Assembly (NCBI GenBank): GCA_037447655.1
Contig: JBBHKE010002698.1
Span: 105,453 to 169,452 of the forward strand
Reading direction: 5' to 3'
Length of the DNA stretch: 64,000 nt
Source: Zygnema cylindricum
Taxonomy: Eukaryota > Streptophyta > Zygnematophyceae > Zygnematales > Zygnemataceae
Under the pieces are notes generated by a model. It ran no database searches. It was not told the origin of the DNA and was given only the letters and a program-made list of their open reading frames with translations. How positions within the stretch are numbered: the stretch's first letter is position 1; each line of letters opens with the position of its first letter. Positions 16,671 to 28,100 of the stretch are shown in pieces. The position numbers and the translations under genes are program-made.

Positions 16671-16894
16671 TACTGTACTATTCTGTAGAGTTTTTTTCTC
16701 CCCTTCAAACATCTTTTCTCCGTGCACATGTGCCGGATTGTCAATCGGCGACCGCCAATAGGAAGGCGAGAATCTTGCCTTCCAATAGCAACCATCGGAT
16801 TAACAATCCGACAAGTGTGCACGAAGAAAAGATGCTTATAGTGGCAAAAAAAACATCAACACTATTAGCAGTTAGCGGTTTAGTCATCGGATGG
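16671..16894. mobile_element. Foldback MITE, CACCG family, copy with degenerate ends
   Basis: The interior closely matches the copies at 17134 and 18122. One arm has CTTTTCTCCGTGCACATGTG and CGGATTGTCAATCGG; the other has ATCCGACAAGTGTGCACG and AAGAAAAG. The two arms pair with each other, so the element folds back. The ends (CTATTCTGTAGAG and CACTATTAGCAGTTAGCGG) have drifted, so the boundaries are approximate. Confidence 0.7.
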
Positions 16895-17133
16895 ACCACG
16901 TGGATTTTTTTGAGTAATCCATCTTTTTTACCATGGGGAAAAAAAGTGTTTCTGATTATTTTTTTTGGCCACGTGGATATTTTTCGACCATTGGTCCACT
17001 CATTTTTTAGTTAATTCCAAAGGTGGATTCGTACTACTGTAGATTTTTTACTTTTAGTGCGCACGAGTTAATAATATCTTTGTTCGCTACAAAACATTAC
17101 ACAGATACAGATAAAAGCGTTGACTGTACGGTA

Positions 17134-17340
17134 CACCGCGTATCGCTATTAGTGCTGCCAAGTTTTTCGCCACTTAAAACAGCTTTTCTTCGTGCACACT
17201 TGTCCGATCATTACATGGAGACCGTCAATCAGAAGGTGAGAATCTTAGACTTCAATCGCAACCGTCAGATCCATAAAATCCGACAGGAGTGCAGGGGGGA
17301 AAAGATAAAAAAACATTAACACTAATAGCAATACACGGTG
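17134..17340. mobile_element. Foldback MITE, CACCG family, intact copy with TA target duplication
   Basis: The element is 207 bases. Its terminal repeats are CACCGCGTATCGCTATTAGT and, on the right, CACTAATAGCAATACACGGTG, flanked on both sides by TA (17132-17133 and 17341-17342). The subterminal arms also pair. TA duplication and foldback structure suggest mobilisation by a Tc1/mariner-type transposase; the superfamily is inferred. Confidence 0.85.
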
Positions 17341-17717
17341 TAGCTATCGGAGGTACCCGACTTTGGAGCTATGTTCCGCCGTCGATATCGAATCGATTTC
17401 AGATCTTTTCGTACATCGAATCTTGGCATCAAAGAGTATTTCACCATTTCTGCATTGGAACGGAGAGCCAAAAGTAAGACGGACCGAGAACGTTTCCTCC
17501 CAAACAAAAAGCTCGACCTAACTTCTCCGTTCGGGCAGGTGAAAAAGGTTTCCGCCAATAGAAATGACATAAGTGTTAGGCCTAAAAAAAAAATGTCGGT
17601 CGCGTATACTTGACCTTTTCACGTCGCACCTTCCGAGAAACTAAAAAAGAACCTCAGAAAAAGACGGGGAAAAAAAAAATCAACAACACAAAGACTACAA
17701 AAACAAAAATCATGCCT

Positions 17718-17866
17718 TTCACATCACCTTCGTATCACCTTCAAATCTCTTTCACATCACTTTCACATCACCTCCAGGTCATTTTGACATCATTTTCCCA
17801 TCACCCTCACATCACTTTCAACGTCATGACATCACCTTCACATCACCTGCATATCGCTTTCAAAAA
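17718..17866. repeat. Short minisatellite, unit TTCACATCAC
   Basis: About twelve imperfect copies of a 10-base unit (CATCACCTTC/CACATCACTT) in a non-coding stretch between two MITE copies. Confidence 0.85.
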
Positions 17867-18121
17867 CATTAGGTGTTTGTAAACTTTAGGTAGAAATTTT
17901 TCCACGGTTTTCTTTCTCGCGTACACTTTTCTAAAACTTTTGAATGCTGCCCGAATAGACACGTGCGCAGACACACGCCCGCGCCTCTAATTTGTTGGAA
18001 AAAGTGTACCGACGAGAATCGATTTTCTTCTCCGTTACCAATTATTGCATACGACAGCCGACAAGGGAGGACTTTCCGTTTCAAAGGCGTAGAAACCCTA
18101 ATCGCAAATCCGTTACCTTAA

Positions 18122-18334
18122 CACAGTGTATCGCTTTTAGGGTTAATAATTTTTCCGCAACTCAAAACATACTTTTCCCATACACAGTTGCCCGATTTTC
18201 AATCTGAGACCGCCAATCGGAAGCTGAGAATCTTAACTTTCAATCGTAACCGTCAGATCCACAATGCGACAAGTGTGTACGGAGAAAAACGTTTTAAGAG
18301 ATAAAAAAACATTAACACATAGCGATACAAGGTG
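18122..18334. mobile_element. Foldback MITE, CACCG family, third clustered copy
   Basis: The left end is CACAGTGTATCGCTTTTAGG and the right end CACATAGCGATACAAGGTG followed by TA at 18335-18336. The interior (GAGACCGCCAATCGGAAGCT, CAATCGTAACCGTCAGATCC) matches the copies at 16671 and 17134. It lies about 260 bases upstream of the GH5 start. Confidence 0.75.
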
Positions 18335-18592
18335 TAGACTCTGCACACGTGCGCATTGGATCTTCGTGTAATATTATGCAGACTGGACGTAATATTCCAA
18401 TAAGTCCGTACGTCCGTACATCTATAATCGACTAGTTACTACGCCAAATCCGTCAATCGCTATTGGCGTGGACGCCTACAGAACATCTCCGTATTTCACG
18501 GAACCAATCTCAGCCGTCCATTCAAATTCCACTATGGAAGTACACATCTCCAAAAAGATGCCATCATTCTATTCTCTCTTATTCTTCCTCCC

Positions 18593-20966
18593 ATGGCTCC
18601 TTTCCCTCTCTCCTCCCTCCCCCACTTCCCCCTCTCATTACCCTCCTCCCTCTCTCTCTCCCTCTCACTATCCCTCTCCTCACTGTCCCTCTCTCTCTCC
18701 CTCCTCCTCCTCCTCCTCCCTCCATGTCTCCCCTCTCCCCAATTCTCCTCTCCTCAATTCTCCATATCCTCCAGTGGCCGTATTCTGGACCTGTACGGAC
18801 GCGAACGAATTTTCCACGGATTAAACGTTGTCGTCAAAGGTCCTCCCTGGAGTCCTCGCACCGACCAATTCGACGTACAAATGTCGGTGGCCGCGGATGA
18901 CGTGGCGCTTCTCAGCAGTCTCGGAGTCAACGTCGTACGGCTGGGCGCCATGTGGCCAGGGCGTCGAACCGACACGAGGCGAATTAAATCGAACGTATTT
19001 GGACGAAATTCGTGGAATCGTACGGTCGCTCAGCGCCGCGGGAATATTCAGTTTGGTGGAAATGCACCAAGACGTATTTTCTTCCAGGTTTTGCGGAGAA
19101 GGCGTACCTTCGTGGCTTCTCGAACCTTCCTCGGCGCAAAATCCGGAACGTTTTGGATTTTTCGAAAAAGACGACGAACTTAAAACGGACGGCGGAATTA
19201 AATTTTTCGACGGCCGGAGCGAATCCGACGGCAATCATCTGCCGGCGGATGTAAAACTAAACCTAAATTCGAATTCGAATCCGAATTCAGATTCGGATTC
19301 GGATTCGAATTCGAATTCTGATTCGAATTCGCTAAACGAAGAAGGAGACGAATATTCGCTTTTTCCGAAGATACTCCCTCAGGAATACGCTGTGACGTTT
19401 CCCGAACCGGTCGCTCGCCGATATCCGGTCGAATCAGAGAACGGCGAAATCCAGCCGTCGATCGGCCTGTGTCTCAGCCACGTGTGGAGTTCGTACCATT
19501 TCAGTTTCGCGGTCGCGCGGAGTTACCAAGATTTGTACGACAATCGGTACGGCTGGGCGGACGCTATGGCAAATTATTGGGCGAATACGGCCAAAACGCT
19601 ACGTGACGAACCCGGAATTTTAGGTTATGAACTCATAAACGAACCTTGGGTCGGCGACCAATTCACCGATCCTCTTTTATTGGTTCCGGGATTTGCGGAC
19701 CGTACAAATTTGCAGCCGTTCTACGACCGTTTACATGCGGCGATAATCCGTGAAGACTCGGCGCGCTTGATTTTTTTTGAATCCGTGACGTTTGAAAATG
19801 TTGGGAACGGGTTTTCGCACGTGCCGGGTGGTACGGAATTTTCGAATTCGAGTGTTTTGTCGTTTCATTACTATAGACCGCCAAATTTGGGAATCCAACA
19901 AACCTTTGTGGAGAGGGAGAGAGAGAGTAGAAGACTAAAATGTGGAGCTTTTTTAACGGAATTTGGGATTCCGGCGAGACCTTCGAGTCGAATGGGGTAC
20001 AAAGGCGCTAACGACAAAAAATTAGAAAATGTTAGGAATAAAGGAAGGAGGAATTGGGGTTTTGGGGCAAGATTGGTACAAAAAGTGTTGAGAGAGAGAG
20101 GGAGGGGAGAGGAGGTTACGGAGGAGTGGTTGCAACAAGTGTTAAGGGAGAGAGAGGAGGGGAAAGGAGGAACGGAGGAAGAAGGAGAGAGAGAGGAGGG
20201 GAAAGGAGGAAAGGAGGAGGAAGGAGAGAGAGAGGAGAGGGAGAAGATAATGGAAGTAGGACAACGTGAGGGACGAGTTAACGTGGAAGAAGAATCGAAA
20301 GGAGAGAGAGGAGCGAGAGGAGACATAGAACAAGGAGGAGACGGAGAAGAGAGAGACGAGAGTGGAAAGGGAGGAGGGAGAGTAGAGAGAGGGGAGAGAA
20401 AGTGGATGTGGGGAGAGAGTGAAAGGGAGACGGAGGAGGTAATGAATGCGGCGGACAAACATATTTTGTCGTGGATCGGATGGGAATATAAATCCTTTGT
20501 GAATAAGACAGGATCCAATTTTGGACCTTTCAATAACGACGGAACCGTAGACGTGACAATCGCAAAACTTCTCGCGAGAACCTTCCCTCGAGCCGTGGCA
20601 GGAAACATCCGGGAATTTTCCTTCGATTCGGAAACTGGAGAGTTTTTGCTGTCTTACATAGCAGGAGGAAAGAGAGAGGGAGAGGGAGAGGGAAAGGAAG
20701 AAGGAGGGGCGGGTGGAGAAGGAGGGGTAAAGGGAAAGGGAGAGGGAGAGGGAGAGGGAGACAATGCTTATGTAACAGAAATATGGTTTCACAGAGAGTT
20801 TTATTATTCAACGGGGGTGGAGGTAGAGGTGGAGCCAGTGGGGGTCGAAGTGAGGGAAGAGAAAAGTTTGGTGTTTTTGAGACACAATGCTGACGTGGCA
20901 GGCAAGCAGGTGGACGTGAAAATTTTGCCACGTGTCACAATGGGGAGAGTGAAGGCAAACATTTGA
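18593..20966 (+). CDS. GH5 endoglycoceramidase-like glycoside hydrolase, one-base frameshift
   Basis: The start at 18593 gives a Leu/Ser-rich hydrophobic N end, encoded by a CT microsatellite, that could serve as a signal peptide. The catalytic domain then runs LYGRERIFHGLNVV, VVRLGAMWPG, VEPTRGELNRTYLDEI, MHQDVFSSRFCGEGVPSW, LGYELINEPWVGD, FFESVTFENVG, SFHYYRPP and CGAFLTEFGIP. The acid/base Glu is in NEPW (codon 19641) and the nucleophile Glu in TEFG (codon 19959). This order is that of endoglycoceramidases, which cut the glycan from ceramide in glycolipids. The frame breaks at GGG 18959-18961 between WPG and VEP; dropping one G restores it, so it is a recent mutation or an assembly error. 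An Asn/Ser/Asp run and a 140-residue Glu/Arg/Gly insert interrupt the domain, the latter just after the nucleophile. An upstream exon (Met at 18558 with a signal-like sequence) is possible. Confidence 0.85.
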
Positions 20967-23840
20967 GACCTAGGTGGGTTTGACTGGTGGATATTTGGCA
21001 TGGGAGGGAGAGAGAGGGAGAGAAAGGGACAGAGGGAGGGAGAGAGAGTGGAATATTGAGAGAGAGGGACCGGAAAAACTGCATGAGGGAGAGGGAGTGA
21101 TAGAGATACGAAGATGTGTGTGTGAGAGAGAGGGAGAGGGAGAGGAAGAGGGAGCCAGGGGAGAGGGAGCGAGAGGGAGAGAGAGAGGGCAGACGGAAAT
21201 GTTGTTGATTTGGGAATTTGTTTATTTTTTAGATTAACATTTGATTACTAACATTTTTTTTTTTTTTGTTTACTTGCATACTTGCTCATATGAGTTGAAA
21301 AGCATTTATCTTTTGAACTCTTTATATATTTTTTTTCTTTTTGTGTTTTTGTTAATTTGTTTCTTTTTTTGGTCTCGTTTGTTTTGTTTTGTTGTTTGTT
21401 TTCCTTATTTGTGATTTTTCACTCTCTTGGTTTTTTTTTCTTTCCAGGTCTTAATTTCAGTTTTTTTGGAGAATACAGGAAACATGTGACATTTGTCACG
21501 TTCCTTAGGAATCGAGTTTTCTCTGGAAACACTAAATTTGGTTCCAAAAAAAGGTCTCCGAAATTTCATTTTTCAGTGTATGTAAATTTTTTAAAAATTG
21601 ATTTTGTAAATATTTGCGGACTCGTGGGTTCAAATGGGAAAAAAAAAAAAAAACCTAAAGGATTATAAATGGAAAAAGTAAGTAATCAACGCTATATCCG
21701 GGGTATATTTTTCAAGGAAGGTCGAGAGTTTGGTTTTTTTGTACATATTTTCTTAAATTTGAAGTAATGGTTTTGACCATTTTTGAGGAAATGGGTGTAA
21801 AGGAGGATTAGGTTGGGAATGGGGTGGAGAGGGGGAGGAGGGAGAGGAGGAGGAGGAAAAGGAGACGAAGGCGAAGGAGAGGTTGAGGTAGGGAAGGAGG
21901 GAGGGAGGGAGGGAGAGTATATGCACAGGCGAAACAGGGGGAGAAAGAGGAGGAGAAAGCAGAGGAGAAGGAGAGGGAGAGGAGAAACGGAGGGGGGGGA
22001 GTATGAGAGGGAGAGGGAGAGGGAGAGGGAAAAAGGAGAGGAGAGGGAGAAGGAGAAGACTTCAATAACATAGATCTATTAGCTGTACATGGCATTCTTG
22101 TGGTCATAATAGTGAAGACGATTTGACGTTAGGAAAATTCTCAACTCTAAAATGACTCAAAAAAGTTTTGTAGGTGAGAGATGATTTTTTCTATTGTTAG
22201 TTCGTTTCAATATTTTTCTTAAATTTCATTTTTTGAACTGCCCGTTTGTAAATTCTAAACACGAAGTCTTAAAGTAAGGAAGGAGAAGTAAAAAAGGAAA
22301 AAAAGAAAGGAAAAAATGAAAAAGGTGGAAAGAAAAAGGAAAATCTTAGTTTGACAAAAAGAGATGGATAAGTGTTTTCACATTTTTAATATTGAGGGGA
22401 GATGGAACTTTCCTTACAAATGTTTCTTTGAAAAAAATGTGTTTTTTGTATTGCAACCATTTTGTCTTGTAGTGACAATGTTGAGAATGATGTTCAAGAA
22501 AAAGCAATAGCGAGTAAAAAAATTTAAAGTGTATGTACTTTATAGGACTTTTTGTGTGACATTCAAAGTTAATTGTTTGATTATATAGGCAAAACAATTT
22601 TATGAGTTTCTTTCGGTGTTGTTTTGATGTCAATTTGAAAATTTATATTCTAATGTGTAGTGAAAGCTATTGTAAAATCTCTAAAAAAGTGCATGTGTTT
22701 TTATATATTTTTTAAGAAGTTTTTTTTTTTTTAGTCGAAATTAATTAAAAAAAATGAAGGGTATCCTCACATAGTCACTAATAATAAAATCACTAAATTC
22801 ACTAACATTTTTTTTCATTTCGGGGGTCATGATCATTGTGTTTGTGGCTACTATTTTACGATAATGTTTTTACGTGGCTACTATTTTACAAATTGTGAGA
22901 CACCATAATAGTATTAACCAATAGTACAACCTTTACTTTTATTGAAATTTGTATGCATAATTTGTTTATCAGATTATCAATCATCTCGTTATAATTTATA
23001 AGAGTCCCTCGGTTATAATAGGGCTATATAGTGCAATATAGAGGTAAGTCTATGTATCAATTATTATATCAATTATTACCATGTAGACAAATTGAGCAAC
23101 AACAAATTATCGAGAAACCATCTTAATTTGTGTACATCACCTTCGAGGAGCTTTTGTCGTCATTATGAAGTCTTACGATAAAGCCTAAAGTCTTACTTTT
23201 GTCATCATTACATTACATTAGTGCAATACATTCAATCGAATTCTCATCACTAAAACAATATGATACCCACATTTTATTAAGGTTTAATGTTAAATAAAAT
23301 ATACAGTTTCGCTAAATACATTGTACTATTTTTTGCTGTGAGGACATATCTGGTAGACATAAACACGACAGATGGATCCTATATACAAACTGTACGGTAC
23401 TATTACTTTTTATAATTTACAAAACCTGAGGCGTAAATAAATTTTTGATTGCTTCGACCGTTTTTAAACACATAGTTCTATTTTCCTGGAAGAGGTTTTC
23501 CAAAAATTGCAATTGGTGGAAAACAGGTCGGCAATTCTACTATGAGGCGCAAACATTTTCGACTATTTTATTCTTCTTTTTAGCGTCCACATATTTTAGT
23601 TTATGTTTCTTTGCTTTGTATGACAACAGTATGATCATAAAATAAGGCGTATAACCACTTTAACAGTGATGGCAATAATGATCCTATTTTTTGAAACTAA
23701 AGCAACAGAATAAGAGTCCCATTTTTAGTGGCCAGAATCTGTCACAATTCTATCGATATTTTGTTTTGCGCTGTCTTTTAGGATTAGAAGGCTAAAAGTA
23801 GTGCAGAATATGTAAACATACTGGCTGGTCCTTGTTTTTT
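20967..23840. other. Intergenic DNA with purine microsatellites
   Basis: GA-rich repeats lie at about 21000-21200 (3' flank of the GH5 gene) and 21820-22060. The rest is AT-rich with poly-T runs. No coding region, RNA gene or element with defined ends was recognised. Confidence 0.6.
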
Positions 23841-24077
23841 TGATCCCCATGTCTTTTCCTCAGCTAAAAATCGAGTCCAATCCCATACGTGCCAATCCCA
23901 TAATGAAGAATTAAATGACATGTAAAAATGCCTACTCATGCACATTACACAGATGAATCTCATTCACTCACTGGCTCGTCTTACTCTGTTACATTTAGTA
24001 TGAACTGGCACTCCTTTTCCCAAGCCTCATTGCCAGGATGCGATGTCGAGACCGTTTTAACCGCCTGCTTGTGCCTT

Positions 24078-24190
24078 GCTTATCCTTTTTGTTTGCTTCC
24101 CTCCACATGTATTTTTTCAGCTTTGGCATCGCTGCCTCTTTTGTTCCCATGGAATCTGATGGTTTACCATCGCGCTTTCTAATAAAGTCG
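24078..24190 (+). mobile_element. LINE 3' tail fragment with terminal hairpin
   Basis: The segment TGCTTATCCTTTTTGTTTGC through CTCCACATGTA is shared with 55680-55815. It ends in GATGGTTTACCATC (24158-24171), then CGCGCTTTCTAATAAA. The same tail closes the decayed LINE on the minus strand at 44590. No reverse-transcriptase coding remains here, so it is a severely 5'-truncated insertion. Confidence 0.7.
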
Positions 24191-25187
24191 GTGTTTATTT
24201 TGAGTTTTTGTCTTTAACGTTTTCCCCATCAGTCATAAAAATCCATTTCAAAATTTACAAGAAAACTAACTCCCTCACAATCCCCAAAAGGAAAAAACAA
24301 AGGCTAGAGTCAAACAACCATTTGTCACAGGAAACAGGATATTAACATCATTGGTCTTATTTCTAATCTCAGCCCCATATTTTTCCTGAAGCTCTTTTCA
24401 AGGCACTGTATTTTACCACTGGTCTCTGTTTCTGTACACTCTAACAAGAGTGTTTGTGTCCATCCTGGGATGTGCATACAAAAAATACGATGGAAAACCA
24501 ACTTTTGTAAACAAAACATTAAAAAAAAGGGGGGAAAAGAGGAAAACTTTGATTATTTCTATGCCACGACCCTTGAAATCTTTATCTCTGTAAAAGCGGA
24601 TCTAAAAGCCGAGGTCTAAAAGAACCCCGGGCACCTTCACTACACTAAAACCTAAATTACATCTGAAACGCTTTCCAGTTATGGGGCATAAAAGGGCAAT
24701 AACCCGTCCTGTAAGTAATCATTTTTACCCTGCGATTTCTGACGACTCCTATTTTGTTGTCCCAACGAACGAGTACGAGCGTGAGACTTTTTAAAATTTC
24801 CAAAATCAGAACCTAAATTTACTGTCAGTTGCTTTTCATCAAAATGTATTTCGATTCGAAATACATAAAAACTCTAGTATGATCCTTACAAAACCAAAAC
24901 TAGTGTTACCACTAACAGAAAAACCTGTCACCGGACCACAAAAAAAAAAATACTTCGGTCCAAAACATAGGAAAAACAGAATGAACTTAAAAACTCGCCT
25001 CAAAACCTAAAGTCTCTCTATCCCTCATCGATATCGAGCCAACCCCTAATACAAGATTGGCTGAGACAACAAATGGGAAGCGAGTTAGGGTTTTTCTCTC
25101 TTCCTACCTATCTGTCAGCCCTCTCAGCCTGACAGGTGTCCACAGATGGTAGGAGACCATCAAAACGAAGCTTTTAATCACACAGAT

Positions 25188-28100
25188 TTACGTCCACAGT
25201 TTAACGGTTTTGTCATGTGAAGCCGAAGCCATCATTCCCGTCGCAGCTGATTGGGAAAGGGCAGCAATAAGACCGTCATGTGCTTGTACAGTCATACTCT
25301 TATTCTCCACCATATTCCAAAGCTCCAGAGACTGCCAGAAAACATCATATTTACACAGTAAATGAAAAAGAAACAAGGAAATGTGAGTACATAAAGGAAC
25401 TGAGGAAACCCTAAAACTAAAAAACAGACGTTAAGAAAAACACCAGAGTATTCCAAAGCTTCAGAGACTGACATATCATCATTTTGCCAAAACACAGTTT
25501 GTGTACATGGAAATGTAAGTACCAAGTAACTGAGAAAAACCCAAAATTGGAAAACAGGCGTCCAGAAATATTCTGACTACATCCCGTTTCTGATTCTAAA
25601 TTTTATGTCTGCCAAAGTAATCCGAGACCGACTACTTAAAATTGTGTTTATCCAGAAGATTAACTGTAAAAAACAAATGCATCCAGACAACCTCATCGAG
25701 AAGACCAAATGTATTGCATGTTGGTCAGCAAACATACCTGATAACAGCCAATAACGAGAAGCGATGGATATTTAGGGTGAAATACACAGGAATGGAACTT
25801 ATTCCCACTGCTAATAAGATCATGAACACATTCTCCACCGCTTCCCGCCCCAAGGGCCCAAACCCGGACGGAATCTTCTGACACAGAAGCAACGAAATCG
25901 CCTGTCGCGTCCCAACAAACAGAGTGAACCGGCTTCGTGTGTCTCTGTATCTCCGAAGTAAGACAAAAAAATTGTTTACATTGTCAGTAAACACATAATA
26001 TACAATCATGACTTCCCTATTTTTTAGATCTGCAGAGAAAGGAGAAAACAAAAGGTGACCATGAAGATAACCTGTAGTTGATGCACTAATGTTTCCGACT
26101 CCACATCAAAAATTGAAACAATATTTTCTGCTGCTGCTGCAAGTAAACGGCCTGTCCGAGGTTGGAAACGCATTTGAGTCGTTGCCCCCTGTAGGTTCCC
26201 AAACAAAAGTCAAAGAAACATCAGATACTATCAAAGACATCAAAAAAATTTACCACAATAGAAAGAGAGAGACAGGGAATTTGATTGAGTGAACATGGTA
26301 TGTTCTAAAATCTGAAATGTACACATACGTACACATGTACATATATACATACATATAAAAGTATACATACAAGCATATCTAAAATATTAGTGTTGTTCAT
26401 TAGTGGTGAAACAACCCCCAATATGTCCACCAATGATTACCAAACAATCCAATACTGTAGTTTATTGCTAGTGCAATCAGTCCTGGAGTGGACTGTACTA
26501 CAGTAACATAAGGGAGGTATGTGCCGACATCAGTTTGTCGTCTTCACAAATTGCAAAGAAATAACGTGCAGTTACGTTTCCAGAAAAAGCAGATGGCACA
26601 GATTGGGGCTGCATATGAGCTGTATGTATCTGAACTGTGAAAAAATCAGTGGCGTCACATAATCATCCACCGCGTTACAAAACCGTGACAAAACCGCCAG
26701 GAGGACACAAAGACATTCCCACCGACAAAATTTACAAAAGGTATCAAAAACACTAGGTCCTGAAATATATAATTTATTAGGCAAAATAGTGTATAACGCA
26801 ACCGAGAACGATAGAGCGTCCGGATATATTCTGAACTCTAATAGCAATGAGCAGTGTACTATTTTCAATACAACGGTCCACATTAGACGAGGACCACAAG
26901 CCCACAAGCCACGTGTGGACACATACCACATACAAAAAAAATTATTATGCCATCAAAAGCTCCCACCTTAAAAACCCGGTTGCAAATGCCTTGGTTAATG
27001 CTCCAGTACCGCATTTCACTGTCTCCATCACATGAGCAAAGGAGATCCTCATTTGTGGGATGGAAATCCAAAGACATTACAGCTGTCTGATGTCCAGCGA
27101 AGGTCCGCAGGGAGAAGTTTGGCTGTCAATACCAGAAACCGATAGAATAGAAAAAACGACACTGCTTTAATGAATGCTAACTAAATCTTAAGTCATAAAG
27201 CAACAAAAACGCATGCAGGAGTTACCAAAAACTGAATGAACAGAAAATGCTAGGGATCGAAAACATCTTCAGCCAACATTATCAGCTACACAAAATACAA
27301 AATAAGATGTGGGTTTATAATTTGCTTAACTCTGTCTAATCATGTGTAAAGGTCGTACCAAAAAAAAAAATCGTTACCGAGAGTTTGTATTCAGATTCCA
27401 GCATAAGTCCTAGTCCCAAATAAACAAAAAGAGAGAGGGACAAAAAAATGCAACAGCCTTACATTTTCTGCGTCCCAAACTCGCACTGTTTTGTCAAAGG
27501 AGGAGGTGGCAAGTCGTGAAGATGATGGGGAGAAGCGCACGTCAGTAATGAGCATAGAATGCTCTTCCAATGTGCTTCGGAGTTTGAGTGATTCCATGCT
27601 CCACAACATTGCCTGACACAAACAGAAGTAAATCTGATTAGACCAAGAAGAAAAGGACCTTTCAAAATCACCTGTCTAAAGAACAAGACTTTAATTTGGG
27701 TTGCCTTTGTGACAAGCACAGGAGTTTCTTCGGCAAAATAGTACCTGAAGATCCCAACCTCAAAGCATGTCATTGAGCACAAGGACGTAGGTTACACCAA
27801 CGTGAAGGATATTTCGAATTCACAAGTATTTGAGTACACTAAGGGGTTAGATTTGAGCTTTGTTTTGAATACTTCTGTTATAGTGATCAAAGTCAGATTT
27901 TGCAGTGGCTTTTTAATCATAAATGAGCTTCCTTTTTTTTTTTTTCATGGTTACAGGTAATTGACTATTTGTGAAAACAAAACCTCGTGGTGCTGAAATC
28001 ATAATGATGATATTGCACCCACTTTGAGCTACAAAAAGACCATTTTTCCCAAACATCAATCCCCATAATGTTTTTTGTTACCAAGAAAAAGCATACCTTT

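Noticed and set aside
18463-18590. Upstream exon for the GH5 gene with a signal-like Met at 18558
   Set aside because: No convincing GT donor in phase was found. The simpler start at 18593 is open into the catalytic domain.
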